Part shown: in pieces, positions 1-6,194 of the stretch
How positions within the stretch are numbered: position 1 is the first letter of the stretch
Layout of the letters: each line of letters begins with the position of its first letter
NCBI GenBank assembly: GCA_030642465.1
Contig: DAOWNS010000096.1
Span: 1 to 6,977 of the forward strand
DNA: 6,977 nt
Origin: Candidatus Thorarchaeota archaeon
Lineage (GTDB): Archaea > Asgardarchaeota > Thorarchaeia > Thorarchaeales > Thorarchaeaceae
Direction of reading: 5' to 3'
The notes under the pieces: generated by a model
What the model saw: the letters and a program-made list of their open reading frames with translations, nothing else
Told to the model about the DNA's origin: nothing
Databases searched by the model: none
Translations under genes and position numbers: made by a program

Positions 1-2
1 CT

Positions 3-1805
3 CGCATCTTCCTTGGAACGGGTTGTGGCGTCCCCTATCACCTGGTGCAAGAGCTCGCTAATTGTGCAGATCAGATGGCCGACAATGAGATTGTGCACCT
101 CCTGACCCTTGGAGATACGCCTTCCGCGGATCCAAAGTTCCAAAACCAATTCAGGCATAACTCTTTCTTCGTCAGCGCCAACATACGCGATGCAGTCGCG
201 GAGGGGAGAGCAGATTACACGCCCATCATGCTATCTGACATTCCTACGCTCTTCCGCCGCAAGAGAATGCCACTTGATGTCGCGATGATTCAAGTGAGCC
301 CCCCAGACGAGCATGGCTACTGCTCTCTCGGGATTGCAGTCGATATCACGAAATCAGCTGCAGAGAGTGCGAATCTTGTCATAGCTCAGGTTAACAACAG
401 AATGCCTGTTACACACGGTGACTCTTTCATACGGGTAAATGACTTGGATTACCTAGTGCCCCACAACGAGCCCCTACGAGAGTTTGAGGCGCAAGAGGTG
501 GACGAAGTAATTGACCTCATTGGCTCGTTTGTGGCGAGGCTTATTGAGAATGGATCCACATTGGAACTGGGGATTGGTGCGCTCCCACAGGCAGTCTGCA
601 GTAATCTAATGGAAACAGGCGTTAGAGACTTGGGGATACATACAGAGATGTTCAGTGATAGTCTGATTCCGCTAATTGAGAGTGGCATTGTCAATAACAA
701 GAAAAAGACCATTCACCGGGACAAGGTGATCGCCAGCTTTGCAATGGGTACAAAGAAGCTCTATGACTACATCGATGATAATCCAATGTTCCATTTTTAT
801 GACACTGCCTATGTCAACGATCCGCACGTCATTGGTCAAAACAAGAGAATGATAGCAATCAACTCAGCGCTTGAGATTGACCTAACAGGGCAAGTATGTG
901 CAGACTCGATTGGTCATAGATTCTACAGCGGGATTGGTGGCCAAGTTGATTTCATCCGCGGCGCATCAAAATCTCTGGGTGGCAAAGCCATCATCTGCAT
1001 GCTATCAACAGCAATGGATGGGGAGGTTTCAAGGATTGTGCCACGCCTTAGCGAGGGAGCGGGGGTCGTCACAACACGGGGCGATGTCGATTATATCATC
1101 ACCGAGTACGGCCTTGCTACACTCCACGGAAAAACGATACGAGAACGTGTTCTGTCACTGATTGCCATTGCCCATCCGAAGTTTAGGAATGATCTTTTGG
1201 AGGCAGCCAAGAAGATGCACTATGTGTTCGGGGATCAAGTGCCATTTCAGGTCCAGGGGACATACTTCGTGACGGAATACGAATGCCAAGAAACCTTCAA
1301 AGGTCCTGAGGGGGATGTCAACGTGCAATTCAGATTGATTCGTCCAGATGACGCAGACCGAATCAAGGAACTGTTCTATGACCTTAGTGAGGAGTCCATC
1401 TATTTCCGGTTCCTTACTCCGTTGAGAAGCCTCAGAAGGCAGACACTCCAAGACTTCTACAATGTAGACCAGGACCGCGACATCTCGATTGTAGCAGTAA
1501 TCAGAGCCGACGATGAGAAAGAGGTTGAAGAAATAATTGGGGCAGGAAGATATCTGCTGGACCGAAGCAAGAACGAGGCTGAGTTTGCTCTACTTGTACA
1601 GGACGATTACCAAGGCAGAGGAGTAGGGACATTCTTGATGAGCCAGCTCATGCGCATTGCCAAGAGCAAGGGTGTCAAGAGATTCATTGCATACGTCCAC
1701 CCCCAAAACCAGAAGATGGTTCACTTCATCCATAAGACCGGGAAAGTTGTAGAGAGTCATCTTGCCGTTCAAGGTGAGGAATATACATTCAAGCTTCAGC
1801 TCTAA
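3..1805 (+). CDS. Acetyl-CoA hydrolase/CoA-transferase fused to a GNAT acetyltransferase (5' end missing)
   Basis: The reading frame is open to the left edge. The codons before the first possible in-frame start (GTG at 45) encode RIFLGTGCGVPYHLV, which looks like the conserved N-terminal part of the acetyl-CoA hydrolase/transferase family, so the true start lies outside the window and 600 residues are visible. Visible residues 1 to about 430 form the CoA-transferase fold. GIHTEMFSD is followed by NSALEIDLTGQV, whose Glu291 is probably the residue that forms the glutamyl-CoA intermediate, and by the glycine loop GIGGQVDF at 310-317. Residues from about 439 to the end form a GNAT domain with the acetyl-CoA loop QGRGVG at 537-542. 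By family, the first part moves CoA between short carboxylic acids or hydrolyses acyl-CoA. The second part may acetylate protein lysines or small amines, or sense acyl-CoA. The protein is soluble, with no membrane segment seen. Substrates cannot be told from sequence. The next gene on this strand begins 134 bases later. Confidence 0.9.
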   Translation, partial: RIFLGTGCGVPYHLVQELANCADQMADNEIVHLLTLGDTPSADPKFQNQFRHNSFFVSANIRDAVAEGRADYTPIMLSDIPTLFRRKRMPLDVAMIQVSPPDEHGYCSLGIAVDITKSAAESANLVIAQVNNRMPVTHGDSFIRVNDLDYLVPHNEPLREFEAQEVDEVIDLIGSFVARLIENGSTLELGIGALPQAVCSNLMETGVRDLGIHTEMFSDSLIPLIESGIVNNKKKTIHRDKVIASFAMGTKKLYDYIDDNPMFHFYDTAYVNDPHVIGQNKRMIAINSALEIDLTGQVCADSIGHRFYSGIGGQVDFIRGASKSLGGKAIICMLSTAMDGEVSRIVPRLSEGAGVVTTRGDVDYIITEYGLATLHGKTIRERVLSLIAIAHPKFRNDLLEAAKKMHYVFGDQVPFQVQGTYFVTEYECQETFKGPEGDVNVQFRLIRPDDADRIKELFYDLSEESIYFRFLTPLRSLRRQTLQDFYNVDQDRDISIVAVIRADDEKEVEEIIGAGRYLLDRSKNEAEFALLVQDDYQGRGVGTFLMSQLMRIAKSKGVKRFIAYVHPQNQKMVHFIHKTGKVVESHLAVQGEEYTFKLQL

Positions 1806-1838
1806 AGGAAGACAACTGAAGAAGAAAGGTGGGGGGCC

Positions 1839-1869
1839 CAGCATCGATGTTCATCGGACCACGATGCTG
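1839..1869. repeat. Inverted repeat, 8-bp stem, between two genes
   Basis: CAGCATCG at 1839-1846 is complementary to CGATGCTG at 1862-1869, with a 15-base loop that itself holds GATG/CATC and could pair differently. It follows the CoA-transferase stop codon by 33 bases and comes after a G-rich stretch (GTGGGGGGCCC). No T-run follows, so it is not a standard terminator. It could be a 3' UTR hairpin or chance. The rest of 1806-1939 shows only a weak AT-rich block (AATAAACC near 1890) that might be a TATA box for the next gene. Confidence 0.3.
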
Positions 1870-1939
1870 AGGATTTGAAGAATGAGTTGACAATAAACCT
1901 ATTACCCGTTCTAGGGATAGCAATCGCAGAGGGTTTTAA

Positions 1940-2290
1940 TTGGGAGCAGATGAATTCGACTCGGCATATCCAAAACAGGGTCAGTATGGACATACCGGAC
2001 AGTGCTGCAAGTGGTGCGGAAGACATACACCAAACGCTCAGATCTGGGGCGTTTATTGCACGCCAATGTGTAGGGCTGCTGACAACTATGCTAGCTATCT
2101 CTGTTTTGAACTGTTTCTGGTGAGTATTGCTGTCATCTTTTTCTGGATGCTCGCATTTGGTGCACTACTTCCGTCCCATGTATTTGAAACGACCGCAGTT
2201 TTCGTAGGTCTTGTGGCTTTAGTCCTGTTGATGCTCTGCCGTCTTATGGGTGCAAGAAGGATGCGGAAAAAATCTGGACTATGGCACTGA
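1940..2290 (+). CDS. Small zinc-ribbon protein with two transmembrane segments
   Basis: The 116-residue frame has a treble-clef-like zinc ribbon near the N-terminus: C23-x2-C26-x13-C40-x3-C44, within QCCKWCGRH and VYCTPMCRAADNY. This resembles the short C-x2-C-G / (Y/F)C-x3-C zinc ribbons common in archaeal membrane proteins. Two hydrophobic stretches follow, about residues 56-77 and 83-100, and then a basic tail (RRMRKK). By the positive-inside rule both ends would be cytoplasmic. The start is TTG at 1940: an in-frame TAA lies immediately before it, the next in-frame ATG would cut off the ribbon, and AGAGGG stands seven bases upstream as a ribosome site. The ordered Cys motif followed by clean membrane helices is hard to explain as a chance frame. 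It stands alone on its strand, between the CoA-transferase gene and the oppositely oriented tRNA. Function unknown. Confidence 0.7.
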   Translation: MGADEFDSAYPKQGQYGHTGQCCKWCGRHTPNAQIWGVYCTPMCRAADNYASYLCFELFLVSIAVIFFWMLAFGALLPSHVFETTAVFVGLVALVLLMLCRLMGARRMRKKSGLWH

Positions 2291-2337
2291 AACACAGAAC
2301 GCGTTCATGATGAAACTCGAAGAAGGCTTCAGGAATA

Positions 2338-2415
2338 TGGTGGGCCCGACGTGATTTGAACACGCGACATCCGCCTTATCAGAGCGGCGCAATGACCAGT
2401 CTATGCCACGGGCCC
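2338..2415 (-). tRNA. tRNA-Ile (anticodon GAU), CCA encoded
   Basis: Read on the minus strand, a complete cloverleaf folds without an intron. The acceptor stem GGGCCCG/CGGGCCC has seven perfect pairs. The D arm has A14, G15, G18G19 and A21. The anticodon stem CCGCT/GGCGG surrounds loop CTGATAA, with GAT at 2380-2378. The variable loop is ATGTC, and the T arm is GCGTG-TTCAAAT-CACGT with one G-U pair at its base. The discriminator is A73 at 2341, and bases 2340-2338 read CCA, so the 3' end is genome-encoded. The D stem has a mismatch at 13-22, which is tolerated in many tRNAs. GAU decodes AUC/AUU isoleucine. Position 26 is G (base 2388), the target of Trm1, which is encoded further right. The mature body starts 48 bases beyond the TIM barrel gene. 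Confidence 0.97.
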
Positions 2416-2446
2416 AGGGCTGGCAAATCGCTACAAAGTCACTCAT

Positions 2447-2460
2447 GATAAAAAGATTTT
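2447..2460 (-). promoter_or_regulatory. Putative TATA/BRE promoter of tRNA-Ile
   Basis: On the minus strand the sequence AAAATCTTTTTATC lies between the TIM barrel stop codon and the tRNA. TTTTTATC (2454-2447) resembles an archaeal TATA box and the A-rich bases before it could be the BRE. Its centre is about 36 bases from the first tRNA base, which would place initiation some ten bases before the mature 5' end, usual for archaeal tRNA genes. The tRNA may therefore be transcribed independently of the two protein genes ahead of it. The call rests on position and composition only. Confidence 0.5.
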
Positions 2461-2463
2461 GCA

Positions 2464-3357
2464 CTATCCGAGAGCTTCTGGAACAACTTCTTTGATCTTC
2501 TGGAGTGATTCGATTGCTTCCGCGGATGTCAGTTCAAAAATTACCGGACCGTTGAACTTGTCCTTAACGACCTCCATGAGGAGCTCCCTAATTGGCATCT
2601 CACCCGTACCCAGAGCTATGTGGTCATCATGAATCACAACACCATCTCGCTCCTCATAGATTCCATCATGTAAATGGAACTCGATAATTCTGTCCTTATG
2701 AGCCTTGTAGAACTCAATTACCGATTCATCACCTGAGTAGTGTGTCAGCGCATGGCCTGTGTCAAAGCATATGCCAGTGTCGTACTCATCCACTATTTCC
2801 CGTGTAAGCGAGAACGGAAATTCAATGTTCTCGATTGCAAGCTTCTTGGGGTCCAGTTCAGACTTGGTGAGAACTTCCTCGACACTCTTTGCTGAGAACA
2901 TGGACATATATCCACAGACCATCGCAACCATGTCCTTGGAGAAATCAAGGCGGGAGAACTCGGTGGCGAGTGCTCCAGTGGAATGAAAGACGTAGGCCTC
3001 AGGTTCCAAGGGCTCTGCGAGCTTGATTGAGCTCACAGTAGTGTCGACTGTTGCCCGTCTTACAAAATCATTGAAGCTAGCCGGCTCAGTAGACCAGAGA
3101 GGCAAATGAACTGAGTATGAGTGCCCCAGCTCATCCTTCAGCTCGACCAGCCGATCAATGACTTCGGGGGTTAATACACCCGGAGCGATATGCTCAATGT
3201 CCATGGACACCTCGATCACGCTGATGTGTTCCATTCCAACAGCTTCCCGTACAATCTCTATAATGTCGAAGCGACTGAAGTCAGGAACCCCGTTCACCAC
3301 GATGCGGTCGATTGCAGGTTTAAACTCTAGAGGAACAACACCATATCTCATTGTCAT
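2464..3357 (-). CDS. Xylose-isomerase-like / endonuclease-IV-like TIM barrel metalloenzyme
   Basis: The 297-residue protein belongs to the AP endonuclease 2 / sugar phosphate isomerase superfamily (TIM barrel). Candidate metal ligands appear in the order known from endonuclease IV: H84 (VHLPLW), H125 (VFHSTG), E176 (AIENIE), D199 and H202 (FDTGHA), H228 (EFHLHDG), D244 and H246 (HDDHIALGTGE) and E275 (VIFEL). The DNA-contact segment after the first His of endonuclease IV is not recognisable, so a repair role is doubtful. More likely substrates are sugars, sugar phosphates or another phosphodiester; CbiR-type cobamide-remodelling enzymes of the same superfamily are one alternative. A TTG at 3366 could start the frame, but ATG at 3357 (giving MTMRYGVVPLEF) or 3351 is more natural; no strong ribosome site separates them. 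It follows the cyclophilin gene by about 30 bases, so the two are probably co-transcribed. Cytoplasmic, no signal peptide. Confidence 0.85.
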   Translation of the reverse strand: MTMRYGVVPLEFKPAIDRIVVNGVPDFSRFDIIEIVREAVGMEHISVIEVSMDIEHIAPGVLTPEVIDRLVELKDELGHSYSVHLPLWSTEPASFNDFVRRATVDTTVSSIKLAEPLEPEAYVFHSTGALATEFSRLDFSKDMVAMVCGYMSMFSAKSVEEVLTKSELDPKKLAIENIEFPFSLTREIVDEYDTGICFDTGHALTHYSGDESVIEFYKAHKDRIIEFHLHDGIYEERDGVVIHDDHIALGTGEMPIRELLMEVVKDKFNGPVIFELTSAEAIESLQKIKEVVPEALG

Positions 3358-3388
3358 CAAGTCCAAGTTTGGGAGATGTGAAGACGCT

Positions 3389-3877
3389 TCAGCCTCTTGA
3401 AGGGAGTTTCTGTAGCTTCTGATTCTCTATCGCGGGATCTACTTCCAAAACCTCAGCCTTGAGCATCTTGTCGCCTTGTCTGATTTTCTGAACTACGTTG
3501 AAACCCTCGGTTACCTTCCCGAACACTGTATGTTTGTTGTCAAGGTGTTTGCAATTGTTCCCGTTTAGAACAATGAAGAACTGAGACCCACCGGTGTTTT
3601 TCCCCGCGTGAGCCATAGAGAACGATCCGTCCTCATGTACCTGCCTTTCTCCTGTCGTTTCGCAGGGGATTCCATATCCAGGGCCACCAGAACCATTACC
3701 AAGTGGATCGCCACCTTGAATTACAAAATCAGGCACAACACGATGAAAAGCGAGGCCATCATAGAAACCGCTCTGGGCCAACGTGATGAAGTTCTTGATT
3801 GTATTAAGTGCGTCGTCATTCCAGAACTCCGCCATTATGTCGCCCTTATCAGTAGATATTTTCACTCTGGTCGTCAT
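3389..3877 (-). CDS. Cyclophilin-type peptidyl-prolyl cis-trans isomerase
   Basis: This 162-residue protein is a single cyclophilin domain, the usual length for a stand-alone enzyme, and has no signal peptide, so it acts in the cytoplasm as a folding helper that turns X-Pro bonds. The active site is complete. FHRVVPDFVIQGGDP holds R46, F51 and Q54 (human CypA R55, F60, Q63). FSMAHAGKNTGGSQFFI holds H90 in place of Asn102, plus Q99 and F101. HLDNKHTVFG holds H111 in place of CypA Trp121 and H116 for His126. The Trp-to-His change is common in prokaryotic cyclophilins and usually weakens cyclosporin binding. A GTG at 3886 could extend the protein by three residues, but it lies inside the AGGTG ribosome site, so ATG at 3877 is chosen. 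First gene of a leftward group with the TIM barrel gene. Confidence 0.96.
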   Translation of the reverse strand: MTTRVKISTDKGDIMAEFWNDDALNTIKNFITLAQSGFYDGLAFHRVVPDFVIQGGDPLGNGSGGPGYGIPCETTGERQVHEDGSFSMAHAGKNTGGSQFFIVLNGNNCKHLDNKHTVFGKVTEGFNVVQKIRQGDKMLKAEVLEVDPAIENQKLQKLPSRG

Positions 3878-3883
3878 TTCGAA

Positions 3884-3888
3884 CACCT
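3884..3888 (-). promoter_or_regulatory. Shine-Dalgarno site of the cyclophilin gene
   Basis: AGGTG on the minus strand matches the archaeal anti-SD (3' end of 16S rRNA) and is six bases from the ATG at 3877. It decides the start: the alternative GTG at 3886 overlaps this motif and would be left without a ribosome site of its own. Confidence 0.7.
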
Positions 3889-3970
3889 GTAGTTATACGT
3901 GCAAGCTCAGATTCGCGCTCCCTTTAGAGGTTACGGACCAGCACTCCATCGTGAACAGGTTATGGTTATC

Positions 3971-3980
3971 TTCTTATTAG
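3971..3980 (+). promoter_or_regulatory. Possible TATA box for the trm1 operon in a divergent intergenic region
   Basis: The 130 bases between the divergent cyclophilin and trm1 genes (3878-4007) must hold promoters for both. TTCTTATTAG at 3971-3980 is the best AT-rich block for rightward transcription. Its centre lies about 32 bases before the trm1 ATG, which would give a transcript starting only a few bases before the ATG. No Shine-Dalgarno motif precedes that ATG, consistent with a leaderless or short-leader mRNA. No convincing TATA box for the leftward gene was found; CTCTAAAG near 3921-3928 is a weak candidate. Confidence 0.35.
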
Positions 3981-4007
3981 CGCGTCAGAATGAATTGAAA
4001 CGATTGC

Positions 4008-5213
4008 ATGACTGTCATCAAGGAGTATTCAGAAGGCAGGACCACGTTCCTGTGTGCGGACGTAGAGCATTATAGTCGAAACCAGGAGTTGGCTACGTCA
4101 GACCTGCCAGTTTTCTACAACAAGCGCATGCAGCTGAATCGGGATATCTCAGTTCTCTTCCTCTCTGCATACATGAAGAAGAACCCCATTGATTTGATGT
4201 GTGAGCCTCTCACCGGGTCGGGCGTTAGAACTCTTCGCTATCTAAACGAGTGCCCCGGTGAATTCTGTGCAGAGATGTTCGATGTTAATCCATTGGCTGT
4301 GGAAATGGTACAGAAGAACATAGAGTTGCTCAGTCTTGAAAAGCGCGCACTGGTGAAGAGGGGTGACGCCAAGGTGTTGCTGATGACCGAGTCAAGGGGC
4401 AAGAGGTTTGATTATGTGGATGTGGACCCGTTTGGTTCACCGGCGCCGTACTTGAACGCCGCCATTCAATCGCTTAACCCGCGCGGAGCATTGCTGGCAC
4501 TGACTGCGACCGACATGCCTGCCTTATGCGGAGTGTATCCGCGCGTCGCCCTGAGGAAGTACGGAGGATCGTCTATAAGAGCGCCGTTTTCACATGAGAT
4601 TGCAGTTAGGCTACTGGTGGGACTCACATACTCCGTGGCGGGTATGAATGATCGCTCCATCAGTCCACTGGCTGCATTGAGCACAGATCACTACATCAGA
4701 GTCTGGTTCGGAATCAAGGCAGACAGAATCACATCTAACCGGCAGGCGGATAGCATGGGCTTCATGCGTTACTGTCCGAACTGCATGCATACTGAATCAG
4801 TATCTCTCAGAGCTAGTTCACCGGGTTCTGGATTCCAGCATCAGAGAGAGAATTGCGATGGTAAAGTGCGAGTCGCAGGTCCTTTGTGGATTGCAAACAT
4901 ATTTGATTCTGAGTTCTTGAACTTAGCAGGAGAAATGCTTCCCGATTACGAGGATTCATTCCACAAGCGCGTTCCTCGATTGTTGAATTTGATGAAGAAG
5001 GAGTGTAGCCTGATGAAACATGCTTATGTCGATCTTCATGAGCTGTGTGATCTTCATAACCTTGTGCCGCCCAAGACCGCAGCAGTCATGGAGGAACTCA
5101 GGAAAATGGGCTACAGAGTGGCACAAACGCACTTCCGACCCACTGCAATAAGGACAAATGGTCCGGTCAACGACGTGGTGCGCATCATCAGCCAGCTCAC
5201 AGGAGCGGGATAA
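4008..5213 (+). CDS. trm1: tRNA (guanine(26)-N2)-dimethyltransferase Trm1
   Basis: This 401-residue enzyme uses S-adenosylmethionine to methylate N2 of G26 in tRNA once or twice, stabilising the hinge between D and anticodon stems. Diagnostic blocks are in order: VFYNKRMQLNRDIS (35-48), the AdoMet loop EPLTGSGVRTLR (66-77), the acidic FDVNPLAVEMVQKN block, the catalytic VDVDPFGSP (137-145), and the C-terminal zinc region with C256-x2-C259 and C283 before VAGPLW. The second half of the zinc knuckle is unusual: where Trm1 proteins often have a second Cys pair, only C283 is present, with H278 as a possible fourth ligand. The C-terminus (RTNGPVNDVVRIISQL) includes the usual tRNA-binding tail. An in-frame TGA four codons before the ATG fixes the start. 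It is followed after four bases by the FtsJ-type gene, so the two form an RNA-methylation operon. Confidence 0.96.
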   Translation: MTVIKEYSEGRTTFLCADVEHYSRNQELATSDLPVFYNKRMQLNRDISVLFLSAYMKKNPIDLMCEPLTGSGVRTLRYLNECPGEFCAEMFDVNPLAVEMVQKNIELLSLEKRALVKRGDAKVLLMTESRGKRFDYVDVDPFGSPAPYLNAAIQSLNPRGALLALTATDMPALCGVYPRVALRKYGGSSIRAPFSHEIAVRLLVGLTYSVAGMNDRSISPLAALSTDHYIRVWFGIKADRITSNRQADSMGFMRYCPNCMHTESVSLRASSPGSGFQHQRENCDGKVRVAGPLWIANIFDSEFLNLAGEMLPDYEDSFHKRVPRLLNLMKKECSLMKHAYVDLHELCDLHNLVPPKTAAVMEELRKMGYRVAQTHFRPTAIRTNGPVNDVVRIISQLTGAG

Positions 5214-5217
5214 CACA

Positions 5218-5835
5218 ATGGGAAAGCCTAGAGGCGGGGAAAAAGACCGGAAGAAGGAACATTACTACCAAGCCGCCAAGAAGCATGGATACAGGAGTCG
5301 GTCTGCCTACAAGCTTAGACAGATTGCAAAGAAGCACAATCTTCTCAAAGACGTTGACAAGGTCCTAGAGCTCTGTTGCAGCCCAGGCGGATGGACTCAG
5401 GTCCTAAGAGAACTTGACCCCGGACTCAGAATCGTTGCTGTGGATTTGAGCCCCATGCCGCCCATTCAGGACGTGAAGTTCATCCTAGGAGACATCACAA
5501 GTCCTGAGATCATTGAAACAATCGAAGCGGCAATCGAGGGGACTGTAGACCTAGTGCTTTCAGACTGTTCACCCAAGGTTTCAGGAACATGGAGTCTAGA
5601 TACTGCCAGGCAGATCTACCTCGCAGAACACACAATCGAACTTGCACTCAGACTTCTCACGAAGAACGGGAAAGTTCTGACCAAGGTCTTTCAAGGTCAA
5701 GGGTTTCAGGAGTTTCTCAAGTCAACTCGTACAAAGTTCAGGTCCGTGAAGCTAGTAAAACCCGAAGCATCAAGAAGCACTAGTGCCGAGATTTATCTTG
5801 TGGCAAAAGGTCCGATTAGGAAAAATCGGAGGTAG
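5218..5835 (+). CDS. FtsJ/RrmJ-family 2'-O-ribose RNA methyltransferase
   Basis: The 205-residue protein has the FtsJ fold and the K-D-K-E catalytic tetrad: K32 (SRSAYKL), D116 (LSDCSPKVSG), K156 (VLTKVFQG) and E191 (SAEIYLV). The AdoMet loop is LELCCSPGGWTQ (50-61), with E51 and two cysteines where bacterial RrmJ reads DLGAAPGGWSQ. Both ends are rich in Lys/Arg, suiting RNA binding. Family members methylate the ribose of 23S rRNA U2552 (RrmJ/RlmE) or the tRNA anticodon loop (Trm7); archaeal orthologues could serve either, and the sequence does not decide. The start is ATG at 5218, four bases after the trm1 stop. AGGAG at 5201-5205, inside the end of trm1, is the likely ribosome site, so translation may be coupled. 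The frame is open further upstream, but that stretch only overlaps trm1 in another phase. Confidence 0.93.
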   Translation: MGKPRGGEKDRKKEHYYQAAKKHGYRSRSAYKLRQIAKKHNLLKDVDKVLELCCSPGGWTQVLRELDPGLRIVAVDLSPMPPIQDVKFILGDITSPEIIETIEAAIEGTVDLVLSDCSPKVSGTWSLDTARQIYLAEHTIELALRLLTKNGKVLTKVFQGQGFQEFLKSTRTKFRSVKLVKPEASRSTSAEIYLVAKGPIRKNRR

Positions 5836-5848
5836 GTTGTTGCCTATC
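5831..5848. repeat. Small stem-loop at the meeting point of two convergent genes
   Basis: GGTAGG at 5831-5836 can pair with CCTATC at 5843-5848 (six pairs, one G-U) around a TTGTTG loop. It contains the stop codon of the FtsJ-type gene and overlaps that of the opposite gene. No T-run follows immediately in either direction, so termination by this element is uncertain. Only 11 bases separate the two stop codons. Confidence 0.25.
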
Positions 5849-6194
5849 ACGAATCCGTGCTGAGCAACCAGTCTTCCAATTCCTTACACACGATTGGCGA
5901 ATCAGGTTGCCTCACTCCACACTTGCCAATTTTCAGACAATGGAAACATGGGCAACCATTGAGATCTGATAAACTGCCAATCTCAATATCATCGCCCACT
6001 TGATCACTGAGAGTATATCGTTTTTCGTCCTGTTCTTGTTTTAGCATTACTAGTCCCTCGGATGTCAGTTGTGCGATTGTAGATTCGATTTGTTCGGCGT
6101 TGGTTTTGAGGTTGGTCACGATTTCATCGATGAGAAGACCCTTGTCACCTGCAGCGCGCAGGGCGCTCAGAACTAGGTCAACTACATCGTTCAT
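5847..6194 (-). CDS. Transcription factor TFE beta-like protein (RPC39/RPC34 homologue), winged helix plus Fe-S motif
   Basis: The 115-residue protein has a predicted winged helix at about residues 2-62 (VVDLVLSALRAAGDKGLL, then IVTNLKTNAEQIESTIAQL, then a strand pair ending KRYTLSD) followed by a Cys cluster: C81, C83-x2-C86-x5-C92-x10-C103, then LEDWL. A WH domain joined to a four-Cys motif ending in C-x5-WL is the layout of archaeal TFE-beta and of the C-terminus of eukaryotic RPC39, where the cysteines bind a 4Fe-4S cluster. TFE-beta pairs with TFE-alpha and helps RNA polymerase open the promoter. This version is shorter than the Sulfolobus proteins I recall (about 170-180 residues), so it has room for one WH only. 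ATG at 6194 has AAAGGT close upstream. The gene lies 132 bases after gar1 and converges with the FtsJ-type gene. A general Fe-S winged-helix regulator is the main alternative. Confidence 0.72.
   Translation of the reverse strand: MNDVVDLVLSALRAAGDKGLLIDEIVTNLKTNAEQIESTIAQLTSEGLVMLKQEQDEKRYTLSDQVGDDIEIGSLSDLNGCPCFHCLKIGKCGVRQPDSPIVCKELEDWLLSTDS

Noticed and set aside
45..47. GTG as the start of the CoA-transferase gene
   Set aside because: The frame is open to the window edge and the residues before this codon (RIFLGTGCGVPYHL) look like conserved family sequence, so the gene is cut by the window instead.
1884..1917. Bacterial-looking promoter (TTGACA followed by TAGGGA)
   Set aside because: The genome is archaeal and the second hexamer is a poor match; it is most likely chance.
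1875..2123. 82-codon frame overlapping the zinc-ribbon gene
   Set aside because: It has no recognisable domain, while the other frame holds an ordered Cys motif and two membrane helices.
2305..2353. ATGATGA resembling a C box of a C/D guide RNA, and a 15-codon frame running into the tRNA
   Set aside because: No D box (CTGA) follows at a usable distance, and the small frame ends inside the tRNA on the opposite strand.
3886..3960. Short inverted repeat ACCTGT / ACAGGT in the divergent region
   Set aside because: Only six bases separated by over 60, and the left copy overlaps the ribosome site; expected by chance.
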